Notes under the pieces: generated by a model
What the model was told of the DNA's origin: nothing
Databases searched by the model: none
Seen by the model: the letters and a program-made list of their open reading frames with translations, nothing else
Assembly (NCBI GenBank): GCA_037501455.1
Contig: CM074865.1
Coordinates: 83,712,501-83,776,500, forward strand
Reading direction: 5' to 3'
Length of the DNA stretch: 64,000 nucleotides
From: Lantana camara
Taxonomy: Eukaryota; Streptophyta; Magnoliopsida; Lamiales; Verbenaceae
Made by a program: the position numbers and the translations under genes
In this document: piece by piece, positions 12,278 to 25,200 of the stretch
Layout of the letters: every line of letters begins with the position of its first letter
How positions within the stretch are numbered: the first letter of the stretch is position 1

Positions 12278-15200
12278 GGACGAATATGACCACTCTAACC
12301 ACCTATTTCACTTATTTATGAACAATCGTGTATAGTTTTTCCATGTGTGATAAGATATACACGGGTTTCTGAACGAATCAAAAAATTGAAAAAGCTGTAC
12401 AAGGGACCCCTATTGACTCTGGCCAAAATTTCAAATTCATTTTTATGGAGTATTTGGACCATTATTGCCACTCTAGCCACACATTTCACTTATTTATGAA
12501 CGATCACACATAGTTTTTCCATGTGTGATAAGATATTCACGAGTTTCGGGACTCATCAAAAAATTGAAAAAGCTGTAAGGGGGACCCCTTTTGACTCTGG
12601 CCCAAATTTCAAATTCATTTCTATGGAGTATTTGAACGAATATGACCACTCTAACCACCCATTTCACTTATTTATGAACAATCATATATAGTTTTTCCAT
12701 ATGTGATACGATATACAAGAGTTTCTGGAGTCATCAAAAAATTGAAAAAGCTGTAAGGGGGACACCTTTTGACTTTCTCCAAAATTTCAAATTCATTTCC
12801 ATGGAGTATTTGGATGAATTTTACCACTATAACCACCTATTTCACTTATTTATGAACGATCATACATAGTTTTTCCATGTGTGATAAGATATATACGAGT
12901 TTCTGGACTCATCAAAAAATTGAAAAAGGTGTAAAGGGGACCCCTTTTAGCTCTGGCCAAAGTTTCAAATTCATTTCTATGGAGTATATGGACGAATATG
13001 ATCACTGGAACCACTCATTTCACTTTTTTCTGAACGATCATGCATAGTTTTTCCAAGTGTGATAAGATAGACAAGAGTTTCTGGACTCATCAAAAAATTG
13101 AAAAAGCTGTAAGGGGACCCCTTTTGACTCTGGCAAAAATTTCAAATTCATTTCTATGGAGTATTTGGACGAATATGACCACTTTAACTAGCCATTTCAA
13201 TTATTTAGGAACAACCATGCATAGTTTTTCCATGTGTGATAAGATATACACGAGTTTCTGGACTCATCAAAAATTGAAAAAGCTGTAAGGGGACCCTTTT
13301 TTACTCTGGCCAAAATTTCAAATCCATTTCTATGGAGTATTTGGACGAATATGACCACTCTAACCAGCCATTTCACTTATTTAGGAATGACCATGCATAT
13401 TTTTTCCATGTGTGATAAGATATACACGAGTTTCTGGACTCATCAAAAAATTGAAAAAGCTGTGAGGGGGACCCCTTTTGACTCTGGCCGAAATTTCAAA
13501 TTTATTTCTATGGAGTATTGGAACCAATATGACCACTCTAACCACCCTTTTCACTTAATTATGAACGATCATATATAGTTTTTCCATATGTGATAAGATA
13601 TACAAGAGTTTCTAGAGTCATCAAAAAATTGAAAAAGCTGTAGGGGGGACATCTTTTGACTTTGGCCAAAATTTCAAATTCATTTCCATGGATTATTTGG
13701 ACGAATTTGACCACTATAACCACTTATTTCACTTATTTATGAACGATCATACATAGTTTTTCCGTGTGTGATAAGATATATTCGAGTTTCTGGACTCATC
13801 AAAAAATTGAAAAAGGTGTAAGGGGGACACCTTTGGGCTCTGGCCAAAGTTTCAAATTCATTTCAATGGAGTATATGGACGAATATGATCACTGGAACCA
13901 CTCATTTCACTATTTTTTGAAAGATCATGCATAGTTTTTCCATGTGTGATAAGATAGACACGAGTTTCTAGACTCATCAAAAATTGAAAAAGCTATAAGG
14001 CGGACCCGTTTTGACTCTGGCCAAAATTTCAAATTCAATTCTATGGAGTATTTGGACGAATTTGACCACTCTAACCACCCTTTTCACTTATTTATGAACG
14101 ATCATGCATAGTTTTTCCAGGTGTGATAAGATATACACGAGTTTCTGGGTTCATCAAAAATTGAAAAAGCTGTAAGGGGACCCGTTTTGACTCTGGCCAA
14201 AATTTCAAATCCATTTCTATGAAGTATTTGGATGAATATGACCACTCTAACCACCTATTTCACTTATTTATGAACAATCGTGTATACTTTTTCCATGTGT
14301 GATAAGATATACACGGGTTTCTGAACGAATCAAAAAATTGAAAAAGCTGTACAAGGGACCCCTCTTGACTCTGGCCAAAATTTCAAATTCATTTTTATGG
14401 AGTATTTGGACCATTATTGCCACTCTAACCACACATTTCACTTATTTATGAACTATCACACATAGTTTTTCCATGTGTGATAAGATATTCACGAGTTTCG
14501 GGACTCATCAAAAAATTGAAAAAGCTGTAAGGGGGACCCCTTTTGACTCAGGCCCAAATTTCAAATTCATTTCTATGGAGTATTTGAACGAATATGACCA
14601 CTCTAACCACCCATTTCACTTATTTATGAACAATCCTATATAGTTTTTCCATATGTGATACGATATACAAGAGTTTCTGGAGTCATCAAAAAATTGAAAA
14701 AGCTGTAAGGGGGACACCTTTTGACTTTGTCCAAAATTTCAAATTCATTTCCATGGAGTATTTGGATGAATTTGACCACTATAACCACCAATTTCACTTA
14801 TTTATGAACGATCATACACAGTTTTTCCATGTGTGATAAGATATATACGAGTTTCTGGACTCATCAAAAAATTGAAAAAGGTGTAAAGGGGACCCCTTTT
14901 AGCTCTGGCCAAAGTTTCAAATTCATTTCTATGGAGTATATGGACGAATATGATCACTGGAACCACTCATTTCACTTTTTTCTGAACGATCATGCATAGT
15001 TTTTCCAAGTGTGATAAGATAGACAAGAGTTTCTGGACTCATCAAAAAATTGAAAAAGCTGTAAGGGGACCCCTTTTGACTCTGGCAAAAATTTCAAATT
15101 CATTTCTATGGAGTATTTGGACGAATATGACCACTCTAACTAGCCATTTCAATTATTTAGGAACAACCATGCATAGGTTTTCCATGTGTGATAAGATATA

Positions 15201-18060
15201 CACGAGTTTCTGGACTCATCAAAAATTGAAAAAGCTGTAATGGGACCCTTTTTGACTCTGGCCAAAATTTCAAATCCATTTCTATGGAGTATTTGGACGA
15301 ATATGACCACTCTAACCAGCCATTTCACTTATTTAGGAATGACCATGCATATTTTTTCCATGTGTGATAAGATATACACGAGTTTCTGGACTCATCAAAA
15401 ATTGAAAAAGCTGTGAGGGGGACCCCTTTTTTACTCTGGCCAAAATTTCAAATCCATTTCTATGGAGTATTTGGACGAATATGACCACTCTAACCAGCCA
15501 TTTCACTTATTTAGGAATGACCATGCATATTTTTTCCATGTGTGATAAGATATACACGAGTTTCTGGACTCATCAAAAAATTGAAAAAGCTGTGAGGGGG
15601 ACCCCTTTTGACTCTGGCCGAAATTTCAAATTTATTTCTATGGAGTATTGGAACCAATATGACCACTCTAACCACCCTTTTCACTTATTTATGAACGATC
15701 ATATATAGTTTTTCCATATGTGATAAGATATACAAGAGTTTCTAGAGTCATCAAAAAATTGAAAAAGCTGTAGGGGGGACATCTTTTGACTTTGGCCAAA
15801 ATTTCAAATTCATTTCCATGGATTATTTGGACGAATTTGACCACTATAACCACTTATTTCACTTATTTATGAACGATCATACATAGTTTTTCCGTGTGTG
15901 ATAAGATATATTCGAGTTTCTGGACTCATCAAAAAATTGAAAAAGTTGTAAGGGGGACACCTTTGGGCTCTGGCCAAAGTTTCAAATTCATTTCAATGGA
16001 GTATATGGACGAATATGATCACTGGAACCACTCATTTCACTATTTTTTGAAAGATCATGCATAGTTTTTCCATGTGTGATAAGATAGACACGAGTTTCTA
16101 GACTCATCAAAAATTGAAAAAGCTATAAGGCGGACCCGTTTTGACTCTGGCCAAAATTTCAAATTCAATTCTATGGAGTATTTGGACGAATTTGACCACT
16201 CTAACCACCCTTTTCACTTATTTATGAACGATCATGCATAGTTTTTCCAGGTGTGATAAGATATACACGAGTTTCTGGGTTCATCAAAAATTGAAAAAGC
16301 TGTAAGGGGACCCGTTTTGACTCTGGCCAAAATTTCAAATCCATTTCTATGAAGTATTTGGATGAATATGACCACTCTAACCACCTATTTCACTTATTTA
16401 TGAACAATCGTGTATACTTTTTCCATGTGTGATAAGATATACACGGGTTTCTGAACGAATCAAAAAATTGAAAAAGCTGTACAAGGGACCCCTCTTGACT
16501 CTGGCCAAAATTTCAAATTCATTTTTATGGAGTATTTGGACCATTATTGCCACTCTAACCACACATTTCACTTATTTATGAACTATCACACATAGTTTTT
16601 CCATGTGTGATAAGATATTCACGAGTTTCGGGACTCATCAAAAAATTGAAAAAGCTGTAAGGGGGACCCCTTTTGACTCAGGCCCAAATTTCAAATTCAT
16701 TTCTATGGAGTATTTGAACGAATATGACCACTCTAACCACCCATTTCACTTATTTATGAACAATCCTATATAGTTTTTCCATATGTGATACGATATACAA
16801 GAGTTTCTGGAGTCATCAAAAAATTGAAAAAGCTGTAAGGGGGACACCTTTTGACTTTGTCCAAAATTTCAAATTCATTTCCATGGAGTATTTGGATGAA
16901 TTTGACCACTATAACCACCAATTTCACTTATTTATGAACGATCATACACAGTTTTTCCATGTGTGATAAGATATATACGAGTTTCTGGACTCATCAAAAA
17001 ATTGAAAAAGGTGTAAAGGGGACCCCTTTTAGCTCTGGCCAAAGTTTCAAATTCATTTCTATGGAGTATATGGACGAATATGATCACTGGAACCACTCAT
17101 TTCACTTTTTTCTGAACGATCATGCATAGTTTTTCCAAGTGTGATAAGATAGACAAGAGTTTCTGGACTCATCAAAAAATTGAAAAAGCTGTAAGGGGAC
17201 CCCTTTTGACTCTGGCAAAAATTTCAAATTCATTTCTATGGAGTATTTGGACGAATATGACCACTCTAACTAGCCATTTCAATTATTTAGGAACAACCAT
17301 GCATAGGTTTTCCATGTGTGATAAGATATACACGAGTTTCTGGACTCATCAAAAATTGAAAAAGCTGTAATGGGACCCTTTTTGACTCTGGCCAAAATTT
17401 CAAATCCATTTCTATGGAGTATTTGGACGAATATGACCACTCTAACCAGCCATTTCACTTATTTAGGAATGACCATGCATATTTTTTCCATGTGTGATAA
17501 GATATACACGAGTTTCTGGACTCATCAAAAATTGAAAAAGCTGTGAGGGGGACCCCTTTTGACTCTGGCCGAAATTTCAAATTTATTTCTATGGAGTATT
17601 GGAACCAATATGACCACTCTAACCACCCTTTTCACTTATTTATGAACGATCATATATAGTTTTTCCATATGTGATAAGATATACAAGAGTTTCTAGAGTC
17701 ATCAAAAAATTGAAAAAGCTGTAGGGGGGACATCTTTTGACTTTGGCCAAAATTTCAAATTCATTTCCATGGATTATTTGGACGAATTTGACCACTATAA
17801 CCACTTATTTCACTTATTTATGAACGATCATACATAGTTTTTCCATGTGTGATAAGATATATTCGAGTTTCTGGACTCATCAAAAAATTGTAAAAGGTGT
17901 AAGGGGGACACCTTTTGGCTCTGGCCAAAGTTTCAAATTCATTTCAATGGAGTATATGGACGAATATGATCACTGGAACCACTCATTTCACTATTTTTTG
18001 AACGATCATGCATAGTTTTTCCATGTGTGATAAGATAGACACGAGTTTCTGGACTCATCA
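12278..18060. repeat. 11-monomer higher-order repeat, remaining copies
   Basis: The 1951-bp period continues after the insertion. The GATCACACATAG variant lies at about 12504, 14455 and 16585, and the AAGTGTGATAAGATAGACAA variant at about 13053, 15005 and 17135. Spacings are 1951-1952 bp and then 2130 bp, the latter being one monomer more. Similarity at this lag fades near 18060. With the part left of the insertion, about five copies of the HOR are present, one of them interrupted. Confidence 0.85.
15254..15600. repeat. single-monomer tandem duplication within a HOR copy
   Basis: Two consecutive monomers, starting near 15254 and 15432, share the same private variants: AAATCCATTTCTATGG, then CCAGCCATTTCACTT, then GGAATGACCATGCATA. 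Other HOR copies have only one such monomer at this position. The duplication lengthens this copy from 11 to 12 monomers (2130 bp), consistent with unequal exchange one monomer out of register. Confidence 0.8.
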
Positions 18061-20839
18061 AAAAATTGAAAAAGCTTTAAGGGGGACCCCTTTTGACTCT
18101 GGTCAAAATTTCAAATTAATTTCTATGGAGTATTTGGAAGAATTTGGCCACTCTAACGACCCATTTCACTTATTTATGAACGATCATGCATAGTTTTTCC
18201 CTGTGTGATAAGATATACACGAGTTTCTGGACTCATCAAAAATTGAAAAAGCTGTAAGGCGGACCCGTTTTGACTCTGTCCAAAATTTCAAATTCAATTC
18301 TATGGAGTATTTGGACGAATTTGACCACTCTAACCACCTGTTTCACTTATTTATGAACGATCATGCATAGTTTTTACATGTGTGATAAGATATACACGAG
18401 TTTCTAGAATCATCAAAAATTGAAAAAGCTGTAAGGGGACCCGTTTTGAATCTGGCCAAAATTTCAAATCCATTTCTATGAAGTATTTGGACGAATATGA
18501 CCACTCTAACCACCTTTTTCTCTTATTTATGAACAATCGTGTATAGTTTTTCCATGTGTGATAAGATATACACGAGTTTCTGAACGCATCAAAAAATTGA
18601 AAAAGCTGTACAGGGGACCCCTCTTGACTCTGCCCAAAATTTCAAATTCATTTTTATGGAGTATTTGGACCAATATGACCACTCTAGCCACACATTTCAC
18701 TTATTTATGAACGATTACACATAGTTTTTCCATGTGTGATAAGATATTCACGAGTTTCGGGACTCATCAAAAAATTGAAAAAGCTGTAAGGGGGACCCCT
18801 TTTGACTCTGGCCCAAATTTCAAATTCATTTCTATGGAGTATTTGAACGAATATGACCACTCTGACCACCCATTTCACTTATTTATGAACGATCATATAT
18901 AGTTTTTCCGTATGTGATAAGATATACAAGTGTTTCTGGAGTCATCAAAAAATTGAAAAAGGAGTAAAGGGGACCCCTTTTAGCTCTGGCCAAAGTTTCA
19001 AATTCATTTTTATGTATATGGACGAATATGATCACTGGAACCAATCATTTCACTTTTTTGTGAACGATCATGCATAGTTTTTCCATGTGTGATAAGATAG
19101 ACCCGAGTTTCTGGACTCATAAAAAAATTGAAAAAGCTGTAAGGGGGACCCCTTTTGACTCTGGCAAAAATTACAAATTCATTTCCATGGAGTATTTGGA
19201 CGAATATGACCACTCTAACCAGCCATTTCAATTATTTAGGAACAACCATGCATAGTTTTTCCATGTGTGATAAGATATACAAGAGTTTCTGGAGTCATCA
19301 AAAAATTGAAAAAGCTGTAAGGGGGACACTTTTTGACTGTGGCCAAAATTTCAAATTCATTTCCATGGAGTATTTGGACGAATTTGACCACTATAACCCC
19401 CTATTTCACTTATTTATGAACGTTCATGTATAGTTTTTCCATGTGTGATAAGATATATACGAGTTTCTGGACTCATCAAAAAATTGAAAAAGGTGTAAAG
19501 GGGACCCCTTTTAGCTCTGGCCAAAGTTTCAAATTCATTTTTATGGAGTATATGGACGAATATGATCACTGGAACCACTCATTTCACTTTTTCGTGAACG
19601 ATCATGCATAGTTTTTCCATGTGTGATAAGATAGACACGAGTTTCTGGACTCATCAAAAAATTGAAAAAGCTGTAAGGGGGACCCCTTTTGACTCTGGTA
19701 AAAATTTCAAATTCATTTCTATGGAGTATTTGGACGAATATGACCACTCTAACTAGCCATTTCAATTATTTAGGAACAACCATGCATAGTTTTTCCATGT
19801 GTGATAAGATATACACGAGTTTCTGGACTCATCAAAAAATTGAAAAAGCTGTAAGGGGGACCCCTTTTGACACAGGCCAAAATTTCAAATTTATTTCTAT
19901 TATGTATTTGGATGAATTCGACCACTCTAACCACCTATTTCACTAATTTATGAACGATCATTCATTGTTTTTCCATGTGTGATAATATATATACGAGTTT
20001 TTGATCTCATCAAAAAATTGAAAAAGCTGTAAGGGGAGCCTTTTGACTCTGGTCAAAATTTCAAATTCATTTCTATGGAGTATTTGGAAGAATTTGGCTA
20101 CTCTAACCAGCCATTTAACTTATTTATTAACGATCATATATAGTTTTTGCATGTGTGATAAGATATAACAGAGTTTCTAGAGTCATCAAAAAATTGAAAA
20201 AGCTGGGAGGGGGACATCTTTTGAGTTTGGCCAAAATTTCAAATTCATTTCAATGGAATATTTGGACGAATTTGACCACTATAACCACCTATTTCACTTA
20301 TTTATGAACGATCATACATAGTTTTTCCATGTGTGATAAGATATATTCGAGTTTCTGGACTCATCAAAAAATTGAAAAAGGTGTAAGGGGGACCCCTTTT
20401 GGCTCTGGCCAAAGTTTCAAATTCATTTCTATGGAGTATATGGACGAATATGATCACTGGAACCACTCATTTCACTTTTTTATGAACGATCATGCATACT
20501 TTTTCCATGTGTGATAAGATAGACAAGAGTTTCTGGACTCATCAAAAAATTGAAAAAGCTCTAAGGGGGACCCCTTTTGACTCTGGTCAAAATTTCAAAT
20601 TCATTTCTATGGAGTATTTGGAAGAATTTGGCCACTCTAACAACCCATTTCACTTATTTGTGAACAATCATGCATAGTTTTTCCCTGTGTGATAAGATAT
20701 ACACGAGTTTTTGGACTCATCAAAAATTGAAAAAGCCATAAGGCAGACCCGTTTTGACTCTGGCCAAAATTTCAAATTCAATTCTATGGAGTATTTGGAC
20801 GAATTTGACCACTCTAACCACCCATTTCACTTATTTATG

Positions 20840-20860
20840 AACGATCATGTGTGATAAGAT
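20840..20860. repeat. satellite monomer with 15-bp deletion
   Basis: GAACGATCATG is followed directly by TGTGATAAGA, so about 15 bp are missing, including the usual CATAGTTTTT stretch. The deletion is bounded by a CATG microhomology. It is one of the few length-variant monomers in the block. Confidence 0.6.
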
Positions 20861-23189
20861 ATACACGAGTTTCTAGACTCATCAAAAATTGAAAAAGCTG
20901 TAAGGGGACCCGTTTTGACTCTGGCCAAAATTTCAAATCCTTTTCTATGAAGTATTTGGACGAATATGACCACTCTAACCACCTATTTCCCTTATTTATG
21001 AACAATCGTGTATAGTTTTTCCATGTGTGATAAGATATACACGAGTTTCTGAACGCATCAAAAAATTGAAAAAGCTGTACAGGGGACCCTTCTTGACTTT
21101 GGCTAAAATTTCAAATTCATTTTTATGGAGTATTTGGACCAATATGCCCACTCTAACCACACATTTCACTTATTTATGAACGATCACACATAGTTTTTCC
21201 ATGTGTGATAAGATATTCACGAGTTTCGGGACTCATCAAAAATTTGAAAAAGCTGTAAGGGGGACCCCTTTTGACTCTGGCCCAAATTTCAAATTCATTT
21301 CTATGGAGTATTTGAACGAATATGACCACTCTAACCACCCATTTCACTTATTTATGAACGATCATATATAGTTGTTCCGTATGTGATAAGATATACAAGA
21401 GTTTCTGGAGTCATCAAAAAATTGAAAAGGCTGTAAGGGGGGACACCTTTTGACTTTGTCCAAAATTTCAAATTCATTTCCATGGAGTATTTGGACGAAT
21501 TTGACCACTATAACCACCTATTTCACTTAGTTATGAACGATCATACATAGTTTTTCCATTTGTGATAGGCTATATACGAGTTTCAGGATTCATCAAAAAA
21601 TTGAAAAAGGTGTAAAGGGGACCCCTTTTAGCTCTGGCCAAAGTTTCAAATTCATTTTTATGGAGTATATGGACGAATATGATCACTGGAACCACTCATT
21701 TCATTTTTTTGTGAACGATCATGCATAGTTTTTCCATGTGTGATAAGATAGACACGAGTTTCTGGACTCATCAAAAAATTGAAAATGCTGTAAGGGGGAC
21801 CCCTTTTGATTCTGGCAAAAATTTCAAATTCATTTCTATGGAGTATTTGGACGAATATGACCACTCTAACCAGCCATTTCAATTATTTAGGAACAACCAT
21901 GAATAGTTTTTCCTTGTGTGATAAGATATACACGAGTTTCTGGACTCATCAAAAATTGAAAAAGTTGTAAGGGGACCCGTTTTGACACTAGCCAAAATTT
22001 CAAATCCATTTCTATGGAGTATTTGGACGAATATGACCACTCTAACCAGCCATTTCACTTATTTAGGAATGACCATGCTTAGTTTTTCCATGTGTGATAA
22101 GATATACATGAGTTTCTGGACTCATCAAAAAATTGAAAAAGCTGTAAGGGGGACCCCTTTTGACTCTGGCCGAAATTTCAAATTTATTTCTATGGAGTAT
22201 TTGAACGAATATGACCACTCTAACCACCCTTTTCACTTATTTATGAACGATCATATATGGTTTTTCCATATGTGATAAGATATACAAGAATTTCTAGAGT
22301 CATCAAAAAATTGAAAAAGCTGTAAGGGGGACACCTTTTGACTTTGTCCAAAATTTCAAATTCATTTCCATGGAGTATTTGGACGAAGTTGACCACTATA
22401 ACCACCTATTTCACTTATTTATGAACGATCATGCATAGTTTTTCCATGTGTGATAAGATATATACGAGTTTCTGGACTCATCAAAAAATTGAAAAAGGTG
22501 TAAAGGGGACCCCTTTTAGCTCTGGCCAAAGTTTCAAATTCATTTCTATGGAGTATGTGGACGAATAGATCACTGGAACCACTCATTTCACTTTTTTGTG
22601 AACGATCATGCATAGTTTTTCAATGTGTGATAAGATAGACACGGGTTTCTGGACTCATCAAAAAAATTGAAAAAGCTGTAAGGGGGACCCCTTTTGATTC
22701 TGGCAAAAATTTCAAATTCATTTCTATGGAGTATTTGGACGAATATGACCACTCTAACCAGCCATTTCAATTATTTAGGAACAACCACGAATAGTTTTTC
22801 CTTGTGTGATAAGATATACACGAGTTTCTGGACTCATCAAAAATTGAAAAAGCTGTAAGGGGGACCCCTTTTGACTCTAGCCAAAATTTCAAATCCATTT
22901 CTATGGACTATTTGGACGAATATGACCACTCTAACCAGCCATTTCACTTATTTAGGAATGACCATGCATAGTTTTTCCATGTGTGATAAGATATACATGA
23001 GTTTCTGGACTCATCAAAAAATTGAAAAAGCTGTAAGGGGGACCCCTTTTGACTCTGGCCGAAATTTCAAATTTATTTCTATGGAGTATTTGAACGAATA
23101 TGACCACTCTAACCACCCTTTTCACTTATTTATGAACGATCATATATGGTTTTTCCATATGTGATAAGATATACAAGAGTTTCTAGAGT

Positions 23190-23210
23190 CATATATGGTT
23201 TTTCCATATA
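23190..23210. repeat. rearranged satellite patch (copied hairpin segment)
   Basis: The normal A-tract that follows GAGTCAT is replaced by ATATATGGTTTTTCCATATA. This is a copy of sequence found about 50 bp upstream at 23145-23164 and forms an ATATGG/CCATAT hairpin. The monomer is shortened. It looks like a template switch 34 bp before the retrotransposon insertion site. Confidence 0.6.
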
Positions 23211-23238
23211 AGGGGGACACCTTTTGACTTTGTCCAAA

Positions 23239-23243
23239 ATTTC
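23239..23243. other. target-site duplication, left copy (ATTTC)
   Basis: ATTTC precedes the TG of the 5' LTR and is repeated directly after the CA of the 3' LTR. Joining the flanks at this point gives an ordinary satellite monomer (CCAAAATTTC followed by AAATTCATTT). This proves a single, complete insertion. Confidence 0.93.
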
Positions 23244-24196
23244 TGTAACGCCCCGAATTTCAGACAGTCAGGTACGCTCGACACGTGTGAGTTTCGGGCG
23301 TTAGGATTTTATTTTATTATTTTATTTATTCAATTTATAAGTGCTATATTAATTTTATAAATTGTGATTCAACATGATTACGTGAAAATTTTATGATATT
23401 CACTTCATTTTAAGAATTCTTGTACGAATGGAATTTAAGTGTTACATGAATTAATTGTCCAATTTGAATTAATTGCCAAATTGTCCTTAAGTGTTCATTT
23501 CCTTTTCTTTAAGGACTTAATTGCATGAAAATATTAGGGGATTAAAGTGATCATTTCCCAAACTTGATACACTCAATTGCATGACTTATGGAGTTGGAGG
23601 ATTTAATCATAATTATTACATATTTTCCCAAATATACCGATATATGCATCTCTTCCTTGCTCTTCATTCTCATTCATCAAGAATCATCATCCTCTCCCTC
23701 TCGGTGTTCACTCAAGAAGAAAGGGAAATTGGGAAATCGTCATCTTCAAGCTAGAATTTGCTAGGAAATTCATGATTCAAGCTCAATCATCCATGTTCAT
23801 CATTTTCTTGCACTTATTATCATCTCAAGGTACCTTTGATCATTTATATGATTTCTTGATAATTATGCATGAAGCTAGGGTTATGATTTTGATATGGTAA
23901 ATTGGCTATATGATGTTAGAAACATGATCAAGAGCCTTAGACTTGAAAACATGTATGAATCCTTAAAGAATATGAGATTATATGATGAATTAGTATATAT
24001 GCCAAAGTTGGTGATTATGATGATTAAAGCATGGATTGTGTGATTATAATGAGTTTTATTGTACCAAAAGCATGTATACATGTATTCCTTCATGAATTCT
24101 AACTTGTGGAATGGATTTATAATTCCTTGGGAGGATTTGGTGTTGATTTCGTGCCTCCCCTGTTTTGCTCCTCTGTTTCTGCATCTACTGCGTAAC

Positions 24197-24397
24197 GGGA
24201 ACGACCCTTCCCGTTCCCTTTGTATTTGGGGAACGGCCGTTCCCATATTTTGAACATTGTGCTTGGCGGCGAGGACGGGAACGACCGTTCCCATTTTGGC
24301 TTGCGAGCCGGAACGGCCGTTCCCATCTTCGGGGAGCCGCTTCGGGACTGGGGAACGGCCATTCCCATTTTGTACTAAAGCCCGGAACGGCCGTTCC
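24197..24397. repeat. cluster of six GGAACGGCCGTTCC-like palindromes
   Basis: Near-palindromic boxes lie at 24197-24218, 24229-24244, 24277-24292, 24310-24323, 24351-24366 and 24384-24397. Three are perfect around GGAACGGCCGTTCC. The others vary by one or a few bases (GGGAACGACCGTTCCC, GGGAACGGCCATTCCC). Sequence between boxes is unrelated, so the boxes rather than a longer unit are conserved. The cluster is also present in the 3' LTR at +5770. Binding sites for a dimeric factor or RNA hairpins are both possible. Confidence 0.8.
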
Positions 24398-24896
24398 CAG
24401 GCTCCTGGAAGTGCAGAAATATTCTGCACAAAATTACATTTTTAGCCCCTCGTTCCAATGGCTTATTTGACCCCAAATTGCTATTATATGATTGATTATA
24501 TATCGAAACAACATGTTATCATGCTACATTGTGTATTGCTCGATGTCTCGTGTATGATCACGCCGTGCGTCATTATATGGAATAATATGCTTAAATTGTT
24601 GTCTCATGTACGTACATTGTCCCATTTCTTGTCCAGTTATTCTCCAGGGCGGAGATTATGGATCATGAGCACGTTCACGCATTCACGAGTCGTGTGTCGC
24701 CTGTCAGGTGAGGTTTAATTTCTAGTTATATAGAACCGTATAACCTTTACGTGACTGTTTTAACCAAAAGGTATTTATAGTTATATTTTCATGAAATCAT
24801 TTATCGTTCCAAGTTATATTATTGTTCATTAATCAAGCAAGTAAAGCATGTTAGTGTTCACGCATCAAAGCATGCCATGTTCATGAATGCAAGTAA

Positions 24897-25200
24897 GTGT
24901 GTTCTCTTGGCCAGGTCCTCCTTAGTGGGGGCGCTGGATTGGTTTTCGTGCCAATGATTATCCGTCCAATCACAAGATGAACAATACCCTACCGTGTACG
25001 TATGTTCTCTTGGCCAGGTTCTCCTAAGTGAGGGCGCTGGACTGGTCTTGCCAGTGGTTGTCCGTCCAACCACAAGAAGAACAAAACCCTATCGTGTACC
25101 TAAGTTTCCCTTGGCCAGGTCCTTCTTAGTGGGGGCGCTGGATTGGTTTTCGTGCCAATGATTGTCCGTCCAATCACAGGAGGAACAAACCCTATCATGT
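24897..25200 (+). repeat. three ~100-bp direct repeats with paired hairpins
   Basis: Three imperfect tandem units begin near 24901, 25004 and 25104, each with a TTGGCCAGG, an AGTGNGGGCGCTGGA and a TCCGTCCAA segment. Each unit can form two adjacent small stems: ATTGG/CCAAT then GATT/AATC in units 1 and 3, and ACTGG/CCAGT then GGTTG/CAACC in unit 2. The changes in unit 2 keep both stems paired. The same array is at 30667-30970 in the 3' LTR. Confidence 0.8.

Larger units (their letters stand above)
12278..23243. repeat. 178-bp satellite array, block B
   Basis: Continuation of the same array in the same orientation, about 61-62 monomers, all of the X family. It restarts in mid-monomer at GGACGAATATGACC after the inserted fragment. 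It stops at the 5-bp target-site duplication ATTTC of the downstream retrotransposon. It contains the main part of the 1951-bp HOR (to about 18.06 kb), a less regular stretch at about 18.1-21.6 kb, and a 5-monomer duplication at about 21.6-23.2 kb. Confidence 0.97.
21640..23243. repeat. 5-monomer repeat (889-bp lag), continued beyond the LARD
   Basis: Variants at about 21721, 21982 and 22110 recur 889 bp later (about 22610, 22871 and 22999). A diagnostic GGACGAATAGATCACTGG (one base shorter than usual) at about 22558 recurs at about 31897, beyond the retrotransposon. Subtracting the element and its target-site duplication (8451 bp) gives a lag of about 888 bp again. The repeat unit therefore straddles the insertion, and the retrotransposon entered an already duplicated segment. 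Confidence 0.7.

Noticed and set aside
24181..24420. CpG-rich island of a host promoter
   Set aside because: The GC-rich stretch is exactly the palindrome cluster and occurs identically in both LTRs, so it belongs to the element.
23881..24470. 182-codon minus-strand ORF and overlapping plus-strand ORFs in the LARD LTR (repeated at 29651-30222)
   Set aside because: They run through the palindrome cluster, which gives similar peptides on both strands (repeated ERPFP- and GTAVP-like words). No domain was recognised, and the LTR location argues against a gene.
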